In this document: piece by piece, positions 21,735 to 31,100 of the stretch | Layout of the letters: the number at the start of each line of letters is the position of its first letter | How positions within the stretch are numbered: the stretch's first letter is position 1 | DNA from: Anthoceros angustus | Lineage: Eukaryota > Streptophyta > Anthocerotopsida > Anthocerotales > Anthocerotaceae | Assembly: GCA_010909165.1 (NCBI GenBank) | Contig: MU008172.1 | Coordinates: forward strand, 558,001 to 622,000 | Direction of reading: 5' to 3' | DNA: 64,000 bases | Program-made: the position numbers and the translations under genes | The notes under the pieces: model-generated | The model's input: only the letters and a program-made list of their open reading frames with translations | What the model was told of the DNA's origin: nothing | The model's database searches: none

Positions 21735-21812
21735 GGATAAAAAGTATACGAATTAAATGAATTTTATTTATTTATTTTGAAAATTACCATCCTTGTATAT
21801 TTATAAAGTCTA
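21735..21812 (+). repeat. Direct repeat flanking the LINE, left copy
   Basis: From gataaaaagtatacgaatt to ttataaagtc, this matches 23433-23518 (gataaaaagtatacaaatt to ttataaagtc) with moderate divergence. The pair brackets the LINE fragment. It is too long and too diverged to be an ordinary target-site duplication. Confidence 0.75.
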
Positions 21813-21898
21813 CCATCCTGCAATATGGGGGTGCGGCAGGACATCCGTCTTCTCCTAACTTATTTGGCCTGTACATTGATGAGCTGGAGTCTTGGATT

Positions 21899-22153
21899 GT
21901 GGAGTCTGGGGATCCTGGTTGCCTCCTCCCCTTCGTGCGTATAGCTATTCTCTTGTATGCAGATGACATTGCCCTTTTGTCCCATTCTCCTGAGGGCCTG
22001 CAAGAGCAACTAGACACATTGTCCCGCTTGTGCGCGGCAAGAGATTTGGAAGTGAACTTGAAGAAGACCAAGGTCATGTTTTTCAACCGGCGGGATCCAG
22101 TTCTGCACAATCTGAAGTTCTTCTACAAGGGTGAGCCTGTGGAGGTTGTCTGA
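21899..22153 (+). pseudogene. LINE reverse transcriptase fragment with YADD motif
   Basis: 84-residue frame with the catalytic YADD, followed by the C-A-A-R-D-L-E-V-N-L-K-K-T-K-V block typical of LINE RTs. The reading continues past the stop at 22151 with SYVYLGGTLYGP, which is the normal continuation (the YLG motif). So the stop is a nonsense mutation in the original frame. Confidence 0.9.
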
Positions 22154-22654
22154 TCTTATGTCTACCTAGGTGGCACTCTCTATGGCCCGACACTCCAGTG
22201 GAAGCTCTCTACCTCTGCTCGCATTATCAAGGATGTGGCTTTTGCATGTGGAGTTTGGAGACAGTGCTCTAGGATGCACATCAAGGACATGCCCACTCAG
22301 CAATGGCTCTTCAACAGAGTTGTTGTTCCCTCACATGTAAGAAGTCTGTCCTCCTTGCCATCTTTCTTGCAGAGTTTGCCACTTTCCCGCTTGAACTTGA
22401 GGGTCTATTTCACCTAACCAACTTCCTATATCGCCTTTACTCTCTAGAAGAAGCTCAGTCTAATCACCCCACCTCCGCTCCCCCATACCTCCTTCTTGCA
22501 TTCCAATCATCCCGGAAGTTAGCCTCCTCAGGAAACAAGACCTGTTGGTATGCCCAGTCTTCTTCCTGGCTCGAGAAGTTTGAAATCATCTGAGAGTCTC
22601 CACCCACCCCTCTTTCGGTTCTTCCCCTCCTAGAATAAGTCCATCCGTCTTGAA

Positions 22655-23125
22655 TTGCAAACTACTTATTTCTCTTATACCTGGTCTCCTATCTCTCCCT
22701 TACCCATTAAGCTCCAAACTTACAAACAACTTTTTCGTATCCTCTCCAACTCTGGGAAACCAATGCTTCCTCTCTATCTTCGCACGCATGTGTCCTTCAA
22801 GCTTAGGATGATTATGGGTCATCTTTGGGTGGGGTCCCACCATCTCAGGGTTGAGACTTATAGATGGATGTGTCCAAAGCCACCTAAGGAGACCCGAATA
22901 TGCAGGTTATGCAATAGGGATGTTGAGACTGAGGAACACTTTGTTTTCCTGTGTCCCATGTATGAAGATATCAGGCATACATTTATGAATCTATTTACAA
23001 CAGCTCGATCTTCACTCAGGGGTTTTTTCAATTTTCCTCACCCTACTATTGTACGAGTTTGCTTGAAACAAATGTGGGAAATGAGGACCAACCAAATTCA
23101 ACTTCTCAACTTGCCGAATATTTGA
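22655..23125 (+). pseudogene. LINE C-terminal region with RT-associated zinc-binding domain
   Basis: 156-residue frame. The middle portion RMIMGHLWVGSHHLR, CRLCNRDVETEEHFVFLCP and YEDIRHTFMNLF is the standard tail of plant LINE ORF2 (zf-RVT). It is separated from the YADD frame by frameshifts. Confidence 0.85.
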
Positions 23126-23253
23126 TTATGCTTCATAGCACTAGTCTCTAGGCCAGACCCAGAATAGCAGTTAATTTTCATGAAAGTCTCTCTGTATATC
23201 TGTCAGATCAGTCCCATGATAGAAATCCGTCCTTAGTGGACTTAAAAAAAAAT

Positions 23254-23609
23254 TATTCTTCTTGTTCTTCTGCCTAAAAATTAATAAATTTACTAAATTA
23301 TCTTAAATTAAAATTAGTAAATTAAAGTTAGTGGTGCTTGAGGTTTACTTACTGAAAATGCACTTGCCCTGTCGTGGAGAGAGCACATGAAGAGCATCGT
23401 GTGCTTAGCATCCTCCATCCCTGTCATTTCAAGATAAAAAGTATACAAATTAAATAAATATATTTTCTTTATCTATTTATTTTAGAACTTGCCAACTTTG
23501 TTTAATTATAAAGTCTTCATGTCCTCCCTATAAAATAGTAAACAATAAAATTATCCTGGATCAAAAATAGTAAAGTAAAGTTAGTGGTGCTTGAGGTTTA
23601 CTTATTGCC
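23254..23609. other. AT-rich repeats between LINE and MADS copy 1
   Basis: Contains the right copy of the LINE-flanking repeat (23433-23518) and a direct repeat around agttagtggtgcttgaggtttactta at 23294-23367 and 23542-23625. No coding content. Confidence 0.6.
23433..23518 (+). repeat. Direct repeat flanking the LINE, right copy
   Basis: Matches 21735-21812. Together they suggest that the sequence around the LINE was duplicated before or during insertion. Confidence 0.75.
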
Positions 23610-23625
23610 TAAGAAATGCACTTGC
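23542..23625 (+). repeat. Direct repeat (gttagtggtgcttgaggtttactta), second copy
   Basis: Partner at 23294-23367. Both copies run on to an atgcacttgc motif, giving a period of about 250 bases that partly overlaps the LINE-flanking repeat. The upstream sequence of MADS copy 1 is thus built from short duplications. Confidence 0.75.
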
Positions 23626-23639
23626 TTACTGTATAGGAA

Positions 23640-23820
23640 AACCTCAAGCTTGCACTATATAAGGATGTCAACAGCCCTAAATAATAACTTCCTCAACCTT
23701 GCATTATATAAGGGTGCCCATATCCCTGTATAATCACTTCCTCAAGTTTGCATTGTACATATAAGGGTGTTCACAGTCCTAATTAGTCACTTCTTAAAAT
23801 TGGTTGCTATCCACGGTAGC
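23640..23820 (+). promoter_or_regulatory. Reiterated TATA-containing promoter modules upstream of MADS copy 1
   Basis: Three modules of about 50-60 bp (starting near 23640, 23692 and 23743) each have cctcaa, ttgcattgta/ctata, a TATA-like tatataagg or acatataagg, gggtgt, a short spacer and then cacttcct/cacttctt. TATA-like cores are at 23656-23664, 23705-23713 and about 23757-23765. The set lies 130-310 bp before the MADS start codon and recurs upstream of MADS copy 2 (58658-58830), so it predates the gene duplication. Confidence 0.65.
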
Positions 23821-23948
23821 CCTAAATGATCACTTCTTATTCTTAGGCGATCGTAAAATACTAGTTAATCATTTTGGAAAAACTCTGAAACTAGGTTGGA
23901 GATTTTCAATCCCGTAATATGTATCTTTCTCTTTGAACAGCAAGAGCA

Positions 23949-24836
23949 ATGGGGAAAAGAAAAATAGATGCTACAAAACTGGTGGAAGACAGTTCTGCAA
24001 GAACTGTAGCATTTTCCAAAAGAAAACAAGGCTTCTTTAAGAAAGCGGCTGAATTGTGTACTCAGTGCAATTTGGAAATGGGTGTTATCATTTTTTCGGA
24101 ACACAACAACGTGTATACATATGCTCACCCGGACATGGATTATGTTATTCAGAAGTATTATGAATCTGAGAATAATATTGATAATAATTATGGCTGTGAG
24201 GTTGACCCAGAAAATGTAAAAGCGATGGAAGGGACGATGCATCAATTGAATTCTGAATACCAGGAAATAAAAAAATTCTCTAGCTATGAGCTAAAGAAAC
24301 ATGAGTTTTATGAAGATATCAATAGACAACATTCGAGCATGAAGGATCGCGTGAATAATTTTTGCACAGCAAATACGAAGTATTTATCAATTAATCAATT
24401 GAAAGAAGGGATTGTTGAAATGGATGAACTTATAAGGGAATTACAATCAAAACAAGTTGAGATGGCAGCTTGGGATGTAGAAACATCAATGACAGATGCA
24501 ACTACGCAGGAAAGTGCAACTCTTGCAAAAAACGCACTCGCCTGCGAGGGAACATACAATTATGAAGCACACTCTGCATTCCGCTGCCAAGGAACATACA
24601 ATTATGAAGCACATTGTGCGTTCCCCTGCCAAGGAACATCCAACTATGAAGCACAAAATGTACAGTCGGGCCCCGTCCAAGGAACATCCAATTATGAAGC
24701 ACGAAATGCACAGTCGATCCCCTTCCAAAGAGCATCCAATTGTGAAGCACAAAATGCACAACCGGTCCCCTTCCAAGGAACATCTAATTATGAAGCACAA
24801 AATTCACGGGTCCCTCCAAGGAATTTACAATTATGA
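23949..24836 (+). CDS. Type I (M-alpha-like) MADS-box protein with C-terminal NYEA peptide repeats, copy 1
   Basis: An intronless 295-residue frame. Residues 1-60 are a MADS domain (MGKRKIDATK, TVAFSKRKQGFFKKAAEL, MGVIIFSEHN) for DNA binding and dimerisation, followed by the AHPDMDYVIQKYYE extension typical of type I M-alpha/AGL62-like proteins rather than MIKC proteins. Residues 85-175 are charged and helical. From residue 201 come tandem 14-16-residue repeats with the core G-T-S/Y-N-Y-E-A-x-N/C-A-x-x-x-P-x-Q, a C-terminus I do not know from any MADS protein. Near 24805 the copy lacks a few bases present in copy 2, so its last repeat shifts frame (NSRVPPRNLQL) and ends early; the ancestral tail (ending TYLEM) is open in the next frame to 24906. 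It is probably a nuclear transcription factor. Expression is unknown. Confidence 0.88.
   Translation: MGKRKIDATKLVEDSSARTVAFSKRKQGFFKKAAELCTQCNLEMGVIIFSEHNNVYTYAHPDMDYVIQKYYESENNIDNNYGCEVDPENVKAMEGTMHQLNSEYQEIKKFSSYELKKHEFYEDINRQHSSMKDRVNNFCTANTKYLSINQLKEGIVEMDELIRELQSKQVEMAAWDVETSMTDATTQESATLAKNALACEGTYNYEAHSAFRCQGTYNYEAHCAFPCQGTSNYEAQNVQSGPVQGTSNYEARNAQSIPFQRASNCEAQNAQPVPFQGTSNYEAQNSRVPPRNLQL
24548..24830 (+). repeat. 42-48-bp coding minisatellite in MADS copy 1
   Basis: Six to seven units of 42 or 48 bp, marked by ggaacat(a/c)(c/t)aa(t/c)tatgaagca. Unit length is a multiple of three, so the gene frame, one shifted plus frame and an antisense frame all stay open. The two first units are 42 bp and the others 48 bp. 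Confidence 0.93.
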
Positions 24837-24964
24837 AGCATTAAATTCACATAATGAGCCAAACAATACAAAGTTTAGCTACATGACTTATCTAGAAATG
24901 ATGTAGCAAATTCAAGCTCATTACAAAATTACTCTAGTTCATATGAACTAGAAAACTTTTGAAC

Positions 24965-25117
24965 TTTATTTTAATATTTTAATATTTTAATATTTTAATA
25001 TTTTAATATTTTAATATTTTAATATTTTAATATTTTAATATTTATTTTAATATTTTAATATTTTAATATTTTAATATTTTAATATTTTAATATTTTAATA
25101 TTTTAATATTTTAATAT
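24965..25117 (+). repeat. TTTTAATA octanucleotide array 3' of MADS copy 1
   Basis: About 150 bp of tandem ttttaata, with one shortened unit near 25040. The equivalent place in MADS copy 2 (60094-60111) has only about two units, so the array expanded after duplication. Confidence 0.96.
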
Positions 25118-25560
25118 GTGATCTTCCGTTTATTAAAAAGCGGGGGTCTCCTCTTGTAAGAGCCCTACGGGGTATGGACCCTATGGTGCTCATTTTGAAA
25201 TATAACCTTTTCATTCCCCTTAATTAGCTTAACCCCATAAGGCTCAACTCACTCAAATCCAGCTTTTGGACCCATTTTTTTTTATATTGTAGACAATGTT
25301 TGTATATACTAGTTCATATTGAGGTTTTCTTTTATATCAAATTATGCCTCTATGTTGTAAAATATAATTGAAAAATTTTGACCAATATATTCAGTCGAAA
25401 CGTAAAAGACTCTGTAAATAAAGCTCACAAATCCTTCAAGAAATAGGAGCCATTACTAATTGGGTACTCACATCATGGTCCATTTTTTTTGGTGCATTAC
25501 AAAGGCTTTTACTTATGTGGTTTATATTTTGAGAAAAGAATTTTAGAAATAGTATTACAC
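25118..25560. other. 3' flank of MADS copy 1 shared with copy 2
   Basis: Sequence from tgtgatcttccgtttattaaaaagcg to ttgagaaaagaattttagaaat is repeated at 60112-60480 with indels. About 100 bp (near 25380-25480) is present only here. No gene. Confidence 0.7.
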
Positions 25561-25735
25561 CCCTCTATAGTCAACTATTTGTTTATGTTGCCCACAGCAA
25601 TATTGCAACATGACTGTAACATGGAGCCTCCTCTCTCTACTCTCACCCTGCCCTCTTCATTACATCCCTCTATTAACAACTATGAATTTGTTTATGTTGC
25701 TCACACCCGAATTGCAACATCATTGTAACATGGCT
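25561..25735 (+). repeat. Imperfect tandem duplication of about 105 bp
   Basis: The units near 25561-25620 and 25668-25730 share cccctctat, caacta, tttgtttatgttgc, ccacagcaata versus tcacacccgaa, and attgcaacat followed by tgtaacatgg. Diverged. Confidence 0.75.
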
Positions 25736-26429
25736 AATCTTGTTAGGAGAGTGATTAAATGCACGATCATTGCTAAGTATGAAAGGTGCACATAAAAGAC
25801 ACAGCTCTATGCACTGGGACTAGACAGTTGGCGCAGGTTCTTAAAGTTTTGGAAGAAGAACAGTTTATCTAGAAGATGTTTTGGAAGAAGAGCAGTTATT
25901 TAGAAGCTTAAGGACGATTCACACAGAGCTTAAGGGCTAACGTGGACATTTAAAAGCAATTGAGATCACACTATACATGTTGCCTTGCGCGCTTAGCTAG
26001 GCATTCTTTTGATAGTTCGCGCGCTTGGAGCTTTGTGTGTGTAGATTTTGTAACTCGCCGATCCCTTGGTTTTATAAATTGAACATAAAACTAAAAAGTG
26101 AACTAAGTAATTGAATCATGTGAATTATGTTGCATTCCTGTGTGTTTGTGTGATGTTTGTATCAAAACAAATCATAGGAGTGTGTTTAGAATATAGCTAG
26201 ATCAGCAAAGGACCTCGTTTTCACGATCAAAAGAATCTGCTTTGCTATGATGAACTAACATGTTACAACGCGTACAGTTGAGGGACAGTCTTGTGGAAAT
26301 TGGACATTTTTTTAGTGCATCAGGTAGCGTACTTATACATGATCATGTGAGGAAGCCAAAGGTACATCACAGGTTTAACCTTCGTCTTAGTGTTTACAGG
26401 CTAGTGTGGCGCAACCTTGTTGCGACCCC
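25736..26429. other. Intergenic, no gene recognised
   Basis: No recognisable coding content. A local duplication of gttttggaagaagaacagttt(a)t is seen at about 25846-25905. Confidence 0.4.
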
Positions 26430-26439
26430 GGCACCGGGC

Positions 26440-26540
26440 ACCGCACTAATCCCGTGTCGTTGCAGTAAGGGGTTCGTTCCCAAGGGAATGATTTGTTCCG
26501 TTTTGCACGTTCGTGGCCTGATTCTCACCCCGTCGTTGGG
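26440..26540 (+). repeat. Dispersed repeat shared with 53370-53465
   Basis: Both copies contain aatcccgtgtcgttg, agtaagg, gttcccaag, gaatgat, ctccgtttt/ttccgtttt and gattctcacc in order. The LTRs at 28249-28285 and 38200-38240 carry a weaker relative (cgtacccaagggagtgattt). Likely a piece of a retrotransposon LTR. Confidence 0.65.
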
Positions 26541-27559
26541 AAGGGTTTCTATCCAAGACCCCAACGCGATCGCCTTCACTTGGTGAAGGATGGTACTTTC
26601 AAGCTCGAGTTCGGAGGCGGTCCTCAATCACATTGCTCTGTTGGCGTGGTTGCAGGAAGTCGTCCGTGACACGGCCTCCCTATGTCTTCTGCGCCGTGAT
26701 GCGGCTTCTTTGTGACTCATGCAATGGCAACCCAAGCTCCTGGATTCTCCGTCAGTTTACGGTTCCCTACACTTCTCGAGAATGGGGTTACGAAAAGGCC
26801 AGCATGCCGATCGCCATGGCCCGCCCTATGCTAGCCCACGCTCAGCTCCCCAAACCCTTGCAGGGGCGGGCGGTTAATCTTGCACTGCGCATCATGCGGC
26901 GAGGTTCTTTCCGTCGGCCTCGGCGGACTCCTTTGAGTCGCATGGATATAAGCCTCTTATTACTCATCTTTAGTTTTTGGCATTTGGCCATGCTAATATT
27001 CCCCTCTCGGCCGACAAGCTTTTTGCTCGGCGCTCACAGGCGTATTTGTTGGCTTAGGCGGGGACCGTAAGGCTTATAAAATGGTTGACTTGGATACCCA
27101 TGCTATAGTATATACTTTCAGCTTTTGATGAGGCTCGGTTAGCATGCACTTTAGTACATGTGCTCATGGATTGTGCTTTGGCTCCTTTAGGCGACTTTAC
27201 TTCTCTACCGGGTGACCTTATGCAGGTTTTGTTTGACCCTCATTTCCATTTCTGGTCTGCACCTTGCTCCATTCACATTGCCCACCTCAAGTAGCTCCTA
27301 TCCCTATTGTTCCTGCTCGAGAGGGGGAAGATGAACAGGCCATTGTTGATCCTTATGAAAACAAAGAAGACTTTGGTGTTAATAAATGCAGAGGGCATTC
27401 TCTCCACCTCCTCATCATCCTTGATCCGATACGGCGAAGATATCCTTCGCGTCATTGTCAACCGAGACACCTTTGGAATGAAATCCCCTTTGATTTAGAG
27501 TTCCATCAAGCTAGCTTCACCGCCCCGTTGCAGGTCATTTCAACGCCTTCAGTGTTGTC
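26541..27559 (+). other. Probable decayed upstream part of the copia element
   Basis: Nothing is cleanly open, and frames at 26633-27070 and 27264-27680 show no domain I know. The stretch leads straight into the copia RT at 27560 on the same strand, so it is most simply its decayed integrase-RT linker or an insertion in it. Confidence 0.35.
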
Positions 27560-28184
27560 CCTTCATAGGGAGATCCTCTCACTCTGCAAGAGGCATATTT
27601 GCGACCTGATGCAGCTAAGTGGAAGTTCATTATTGATGATGAATATAATTCTCTTATCAAAAACTATACTTGGACTCTAGTTACCTTGCCTAAAGGCAGA
27701 ACTACTGTCAAGTGCAAGTGGGTTCTCAAAACTAAATTCCATGAGGTTGAACCTCGTATTCGCTATAAAGCTAGACTAGTGGCTAAGGGTTATAATCAGA
27801 AAGAGGGAGTGGACTATCAAGGCGATAAGGTTTATTTACCTGTAGTCAAGGCTGCTTCCGTCAGAATGCTCCTGGCTTTATGTGCCGAGCTTAATCTGGA
27901 AATTTATCAGCTTGATGTTTGTGCTGCTTTCCTTTATGGTCATCTGCAAGAAGAGATCTATATGGATCAACTAGAAGACTATGAAGATGAGCTATACCCA
28001 AACAAGGTGTGTAAACTCATTCGTTCCATTTACGGACTAAAGCAAAGCCCGCGATTATGGTATGAGAGAATGGAATCTTACCTCAAGAAGAAAAAATTTA
28101 TCCAAAGTGAATCAGACACCAATATCTATTTACTCCGCAAGGACAGCTCCCTTGTGCTGGTTGCACTATATGTAGATGACTTAG
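27560..28184 (+). pseudogene. Ty1/copia reverse transcriptase, 5' half, split by a nested gypsy element
   Basis: Clear copia RT: KWKFIIDDEYNSLIKNYTW, VKCKWVLKTKF, YKARLVAKGYNQKEGVDY, IYQLDVCAAFLYGHLQEEIY (palm aspartate), IRSIYGLKQSPRLWYERM, and the catalytic LYVDDL at 28168-28184. The frame ends because the gypsy LTR begins at 28185. The continuation of the same protein starts at 42644. Upstream of the insertion the frame is intact for about 200 residues, so the copia copy was fairly young when hit. Confidence 0.95.
28180..28184 (+). other. 5-bp target-site duplication (left), cttag
   Basis: cttag at 28180-28184 recurs at 42644-42648, immediately outside the two LTRs. Five bases is the usual duplication for gypsy and copia integrases. 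It lies in codons just after the YVDD aspartates. Confidence 0.95.
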
Positions 28185-31100
28185 TGTGGAGTGATTTTCT
28201 AAACCAAGTGGTCACAAAGAGGCCACATTTACCCTCTTTATCGTTGTAGACTTGAGATTCGTACCCAAGGGAGTGATTTCGTGTCAAGACAACCAAAACA
28301 TAGCCAATCCAACCAAACACGGACACACAAACATCTAGCGATTCTGACCGACTACTATCCTAACAACACTCGGACACTGGCTATCTTAGCCACGCACTGT
28401 TGCTACCTTAGCAACAGACGCCGGTTGCTATCTTAGCAACCACCTCTATTCTAGCGGAGGGTCCACCTTGGGATCGTCGGCTATTAAAGGTAGTTGGGAT
28501 CCAAGTGGATAAGTGATCTCTCCCTCTCTCTCTCTCTTATTCATCCACAAAGTTAGATCCACCAATCGATTCTCCGCTCCTCTCCCTCACTCTTAGCATT
28601 TCTTGGACTTCCTCTCCCCCTACCTTCCAGCTCCCCAGACCTCCAGCTCTCACGGTCCTTGGGTGCCTCGCTCCCACACTCTCCAAGTTTCCCAGCTCTC
28701 TTCAACTTCTCACACCTCACCCATTCAATCTCACTTCTCTCGGCTCCTCTCCAGCCCTTACAAGGTTCTCATCCCACCTTCTCCTTCACCAACTCTCAAA
28801 ATACTTCAGCTCCCCCAATCATTCCATCTCATCCACTCAGGATCTTCAACCTCCACTCACTCTCTTCTTTTCACAAACATCACTTACACTTCTCAGTCCT
28901 TCTTACCCCTCTCACTTCAACTCTCCATATCCGGCATTCTCCTCTCTCACTTTTCCTCTTTTCCAAACACCAAACCTCCGAAAACTCAAACACAAGGTGA
29001 GTACTAGACTAGGCGGGAATGAGGAAAGGAGGCGACCTCCCGGCTTCACCCCTTTCCTTGACCTTGGGAACTCCCTCCAAGGAGACCTCAAGGCTCCCTC
29101 CCTTGCTTTCCACCACCCTTGCGGATCGGCCACACGGATCTAGGCAACAGTAGTCTTCTTGGCTCCTCCTGTGACAAAGGGCAGTGTCTAGACTTTGACC
29201 TTTGGATCTGGTACTCCCAAACCCCGTGCTCGCCCCAAACACCAAGACTTTAGGCCAACATTGCTTACATTTCATCAAGAGGTGCCTCTTATAGATACCC
29301 ACAAAGCGGCTTGCCAAAAATACCAATCGGTCTTAGCCTACCAATCCTAGAGGCCTATCTATCAATTCATCCACTATGAGAGGATAAGATTTACGATCTA
29401 TAACACATGGGCCTTTAGCTATTTGAGGCCACTTACCCCTATTACCTCTCCACAGGCCTCCTAGGCCGCCATGTTCTCCTCTTGCTCTCCTCCCTCTTGG
29501 CTGGTTGGGCAATCTCTCCCATAAAATCTCTACCTCCTCAGTGGACTCCTCTCTCTCTCTGTGCTCGCGCGCATGGTACTCCTCCTCGGTGAGCTCTTGA
29601 ATCCACATGGGTCGGTGAGAGTTTCCTCCTTAGAATCCAACCCATAGGTAGGATCCGTGCCGTCAAGGCATGGATCAAGTACCTCCATGTCCCCCTGTGC
29701 CCACAACAACATAAACTTTCGGGACAATCTTCTCTCCGGCCAAGGAGAATCCGGGCACATGGTTATCTTGATAAGCATCCCTCAATCTAATGCACCATTG
29801 GGAAGTTAGACTTCTTAGGCGGTGCTTACCCGCTCCCCCAGCTGTCCTCCTCCGTCTTTGCCCCTTCCTTGTTGCTTGGTCTTGGAGCTGTTGCTCCCTT
29901 AGCAGTGCAGGTGTTGCTTCCTTAGCGGCGGTTGCTTGTAGCAACCTCCATGTTGCCAACTCGATGATTCTTCCATGGGAGGCTCGCATCTTCCACGGTG
30001 GCTCTCCTTGCAATCCAGCCCTCTTGGCCTCTTTCCAACCTTTCCTTGCCTCGTCCCTCTCCTTCTTGGCGCCTATCCAGGTTCGGCTGAACTTGCATCG
30101 AGATGACATTCGGCTCCCCTATGGTGCTGTGCGTCAGGTGAACCATGAGGGTTTCTGATCCTTGGTCTTCTGCAACTCTTCTCGGACCTTCCTTAATTCC
30201 GCTTCCATGCTACCTGGCGTCCCTCAAGACCTCCTTCTCACCTTCATTCCACAGCTCCTTGTGCTCTCCTGTTGCTTTCCCTGCTGTAAACCTAACAAAG
30301 AGGACGAGCTATGGTCCTCCATCTCACCTAGTGCGTGCCATGAGACCAACTCTTGCGGGTGATGTTAGGCCCCAAACCTTCGGGATGGGTTCCTTCCCTG
30401 TCGCGACTCTCCCTGCGACCACTTGGGGGTATACTTGAGGTCACCTTTGAGCAGTGGTGACTTTCGGGTCGGCTAGTGCCCAAGGTTGGGCCGATTCCTG
30501 TTGACTGTGGCTTCCAGCCCGGGCTCCTGGGCGCTGCTCGGCCTTTCCTTTATCCATTCTCGGTGAGTTCCGTCGTGCTCTTGTGGCTCTAGGAGTGGTT
30601 GGAGTCCCTGCTCTCGGCCCGACCTCTCTTGGTGTGTTAGTCTTAACTCCAGTTGCTTTGTTTGCCGCATGGTGATGCCTTAGCATTCCTTTCATGGACA
30701 CTTGGACTTCTCATCTTCACTCCCGGTGCCACGGAGATGGCCTCTTCCTCGACTCCTCTTTGGGCTTCCTTCTTTCAAACACGGCCTCCGGGCATGGGCG
30801 AGACCATCTCTATCCCTCCGGAACTTGGCATGGTCAAAATGTGGATTAAGAAGGGAGATGAGGGTGGGTGATGGTAGGGTCAAGTGGTCCCTCTCCACGC
30901 ATCTTTGTGTCATAGAACATCCTAGCCCAATCTATCTTGGACCCTCTCACCACCTCATAGAAAGACAAGAAATGGTCGAATGTGCTCTAGCTTAGTGAGC
31001 TGAGCAGGATCCACTGGCTAATCCGGCCACTCGGGTCTAATTTGTTGGTGACCCAGCCATTCTCCACCCTAGACAATGTGGGAGCAATGGCGCTTGTGCC

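Larger units (their letters stand above)
21820..23253 (+). mobile_element. 5'-truncated LINE (non-LTR retrotransposon)
   Basis: Contains the distal RT region (LFGLYIDELESW, the catalytic LLYADDIALLSHSPEGLQEQL, LEVNLKKTKVMFFN), then a C-terminal region with a C-R-L-C-N-x-D-V-E-T-E-E-H-x-x-F-x-C-P zinc-binding motif (zf-RVT type) around 22900-22970. An in-frame stop at 22151-22153 and later frameshifts disable it. The 3' end is marked by a short A-run at 23243-23253. The endonuclease and N-terminal RT are missing, as usual for 5' truncation during target-primed reverse transcription. Confidence 0.88.

Noticed and set aside
24486-24800. Antisense MCFIIGCSLEG repeat frames as a gene
   Set aside because: They are the mirror of the coding minisatellite and have no start region or domain of their own.
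24548-24830. CRISPR-like array of regularly spaced repeats
   Set aside because: Repeats are contiguous and coding with no unique spacers, in a plant nuclear gene.
28399-28440. RFX-type X-box
   Set aside because: The half-sites are similar but the 5-base spacer does not fit the X-box consensus, and I know of no plant RFX regulator of this type.
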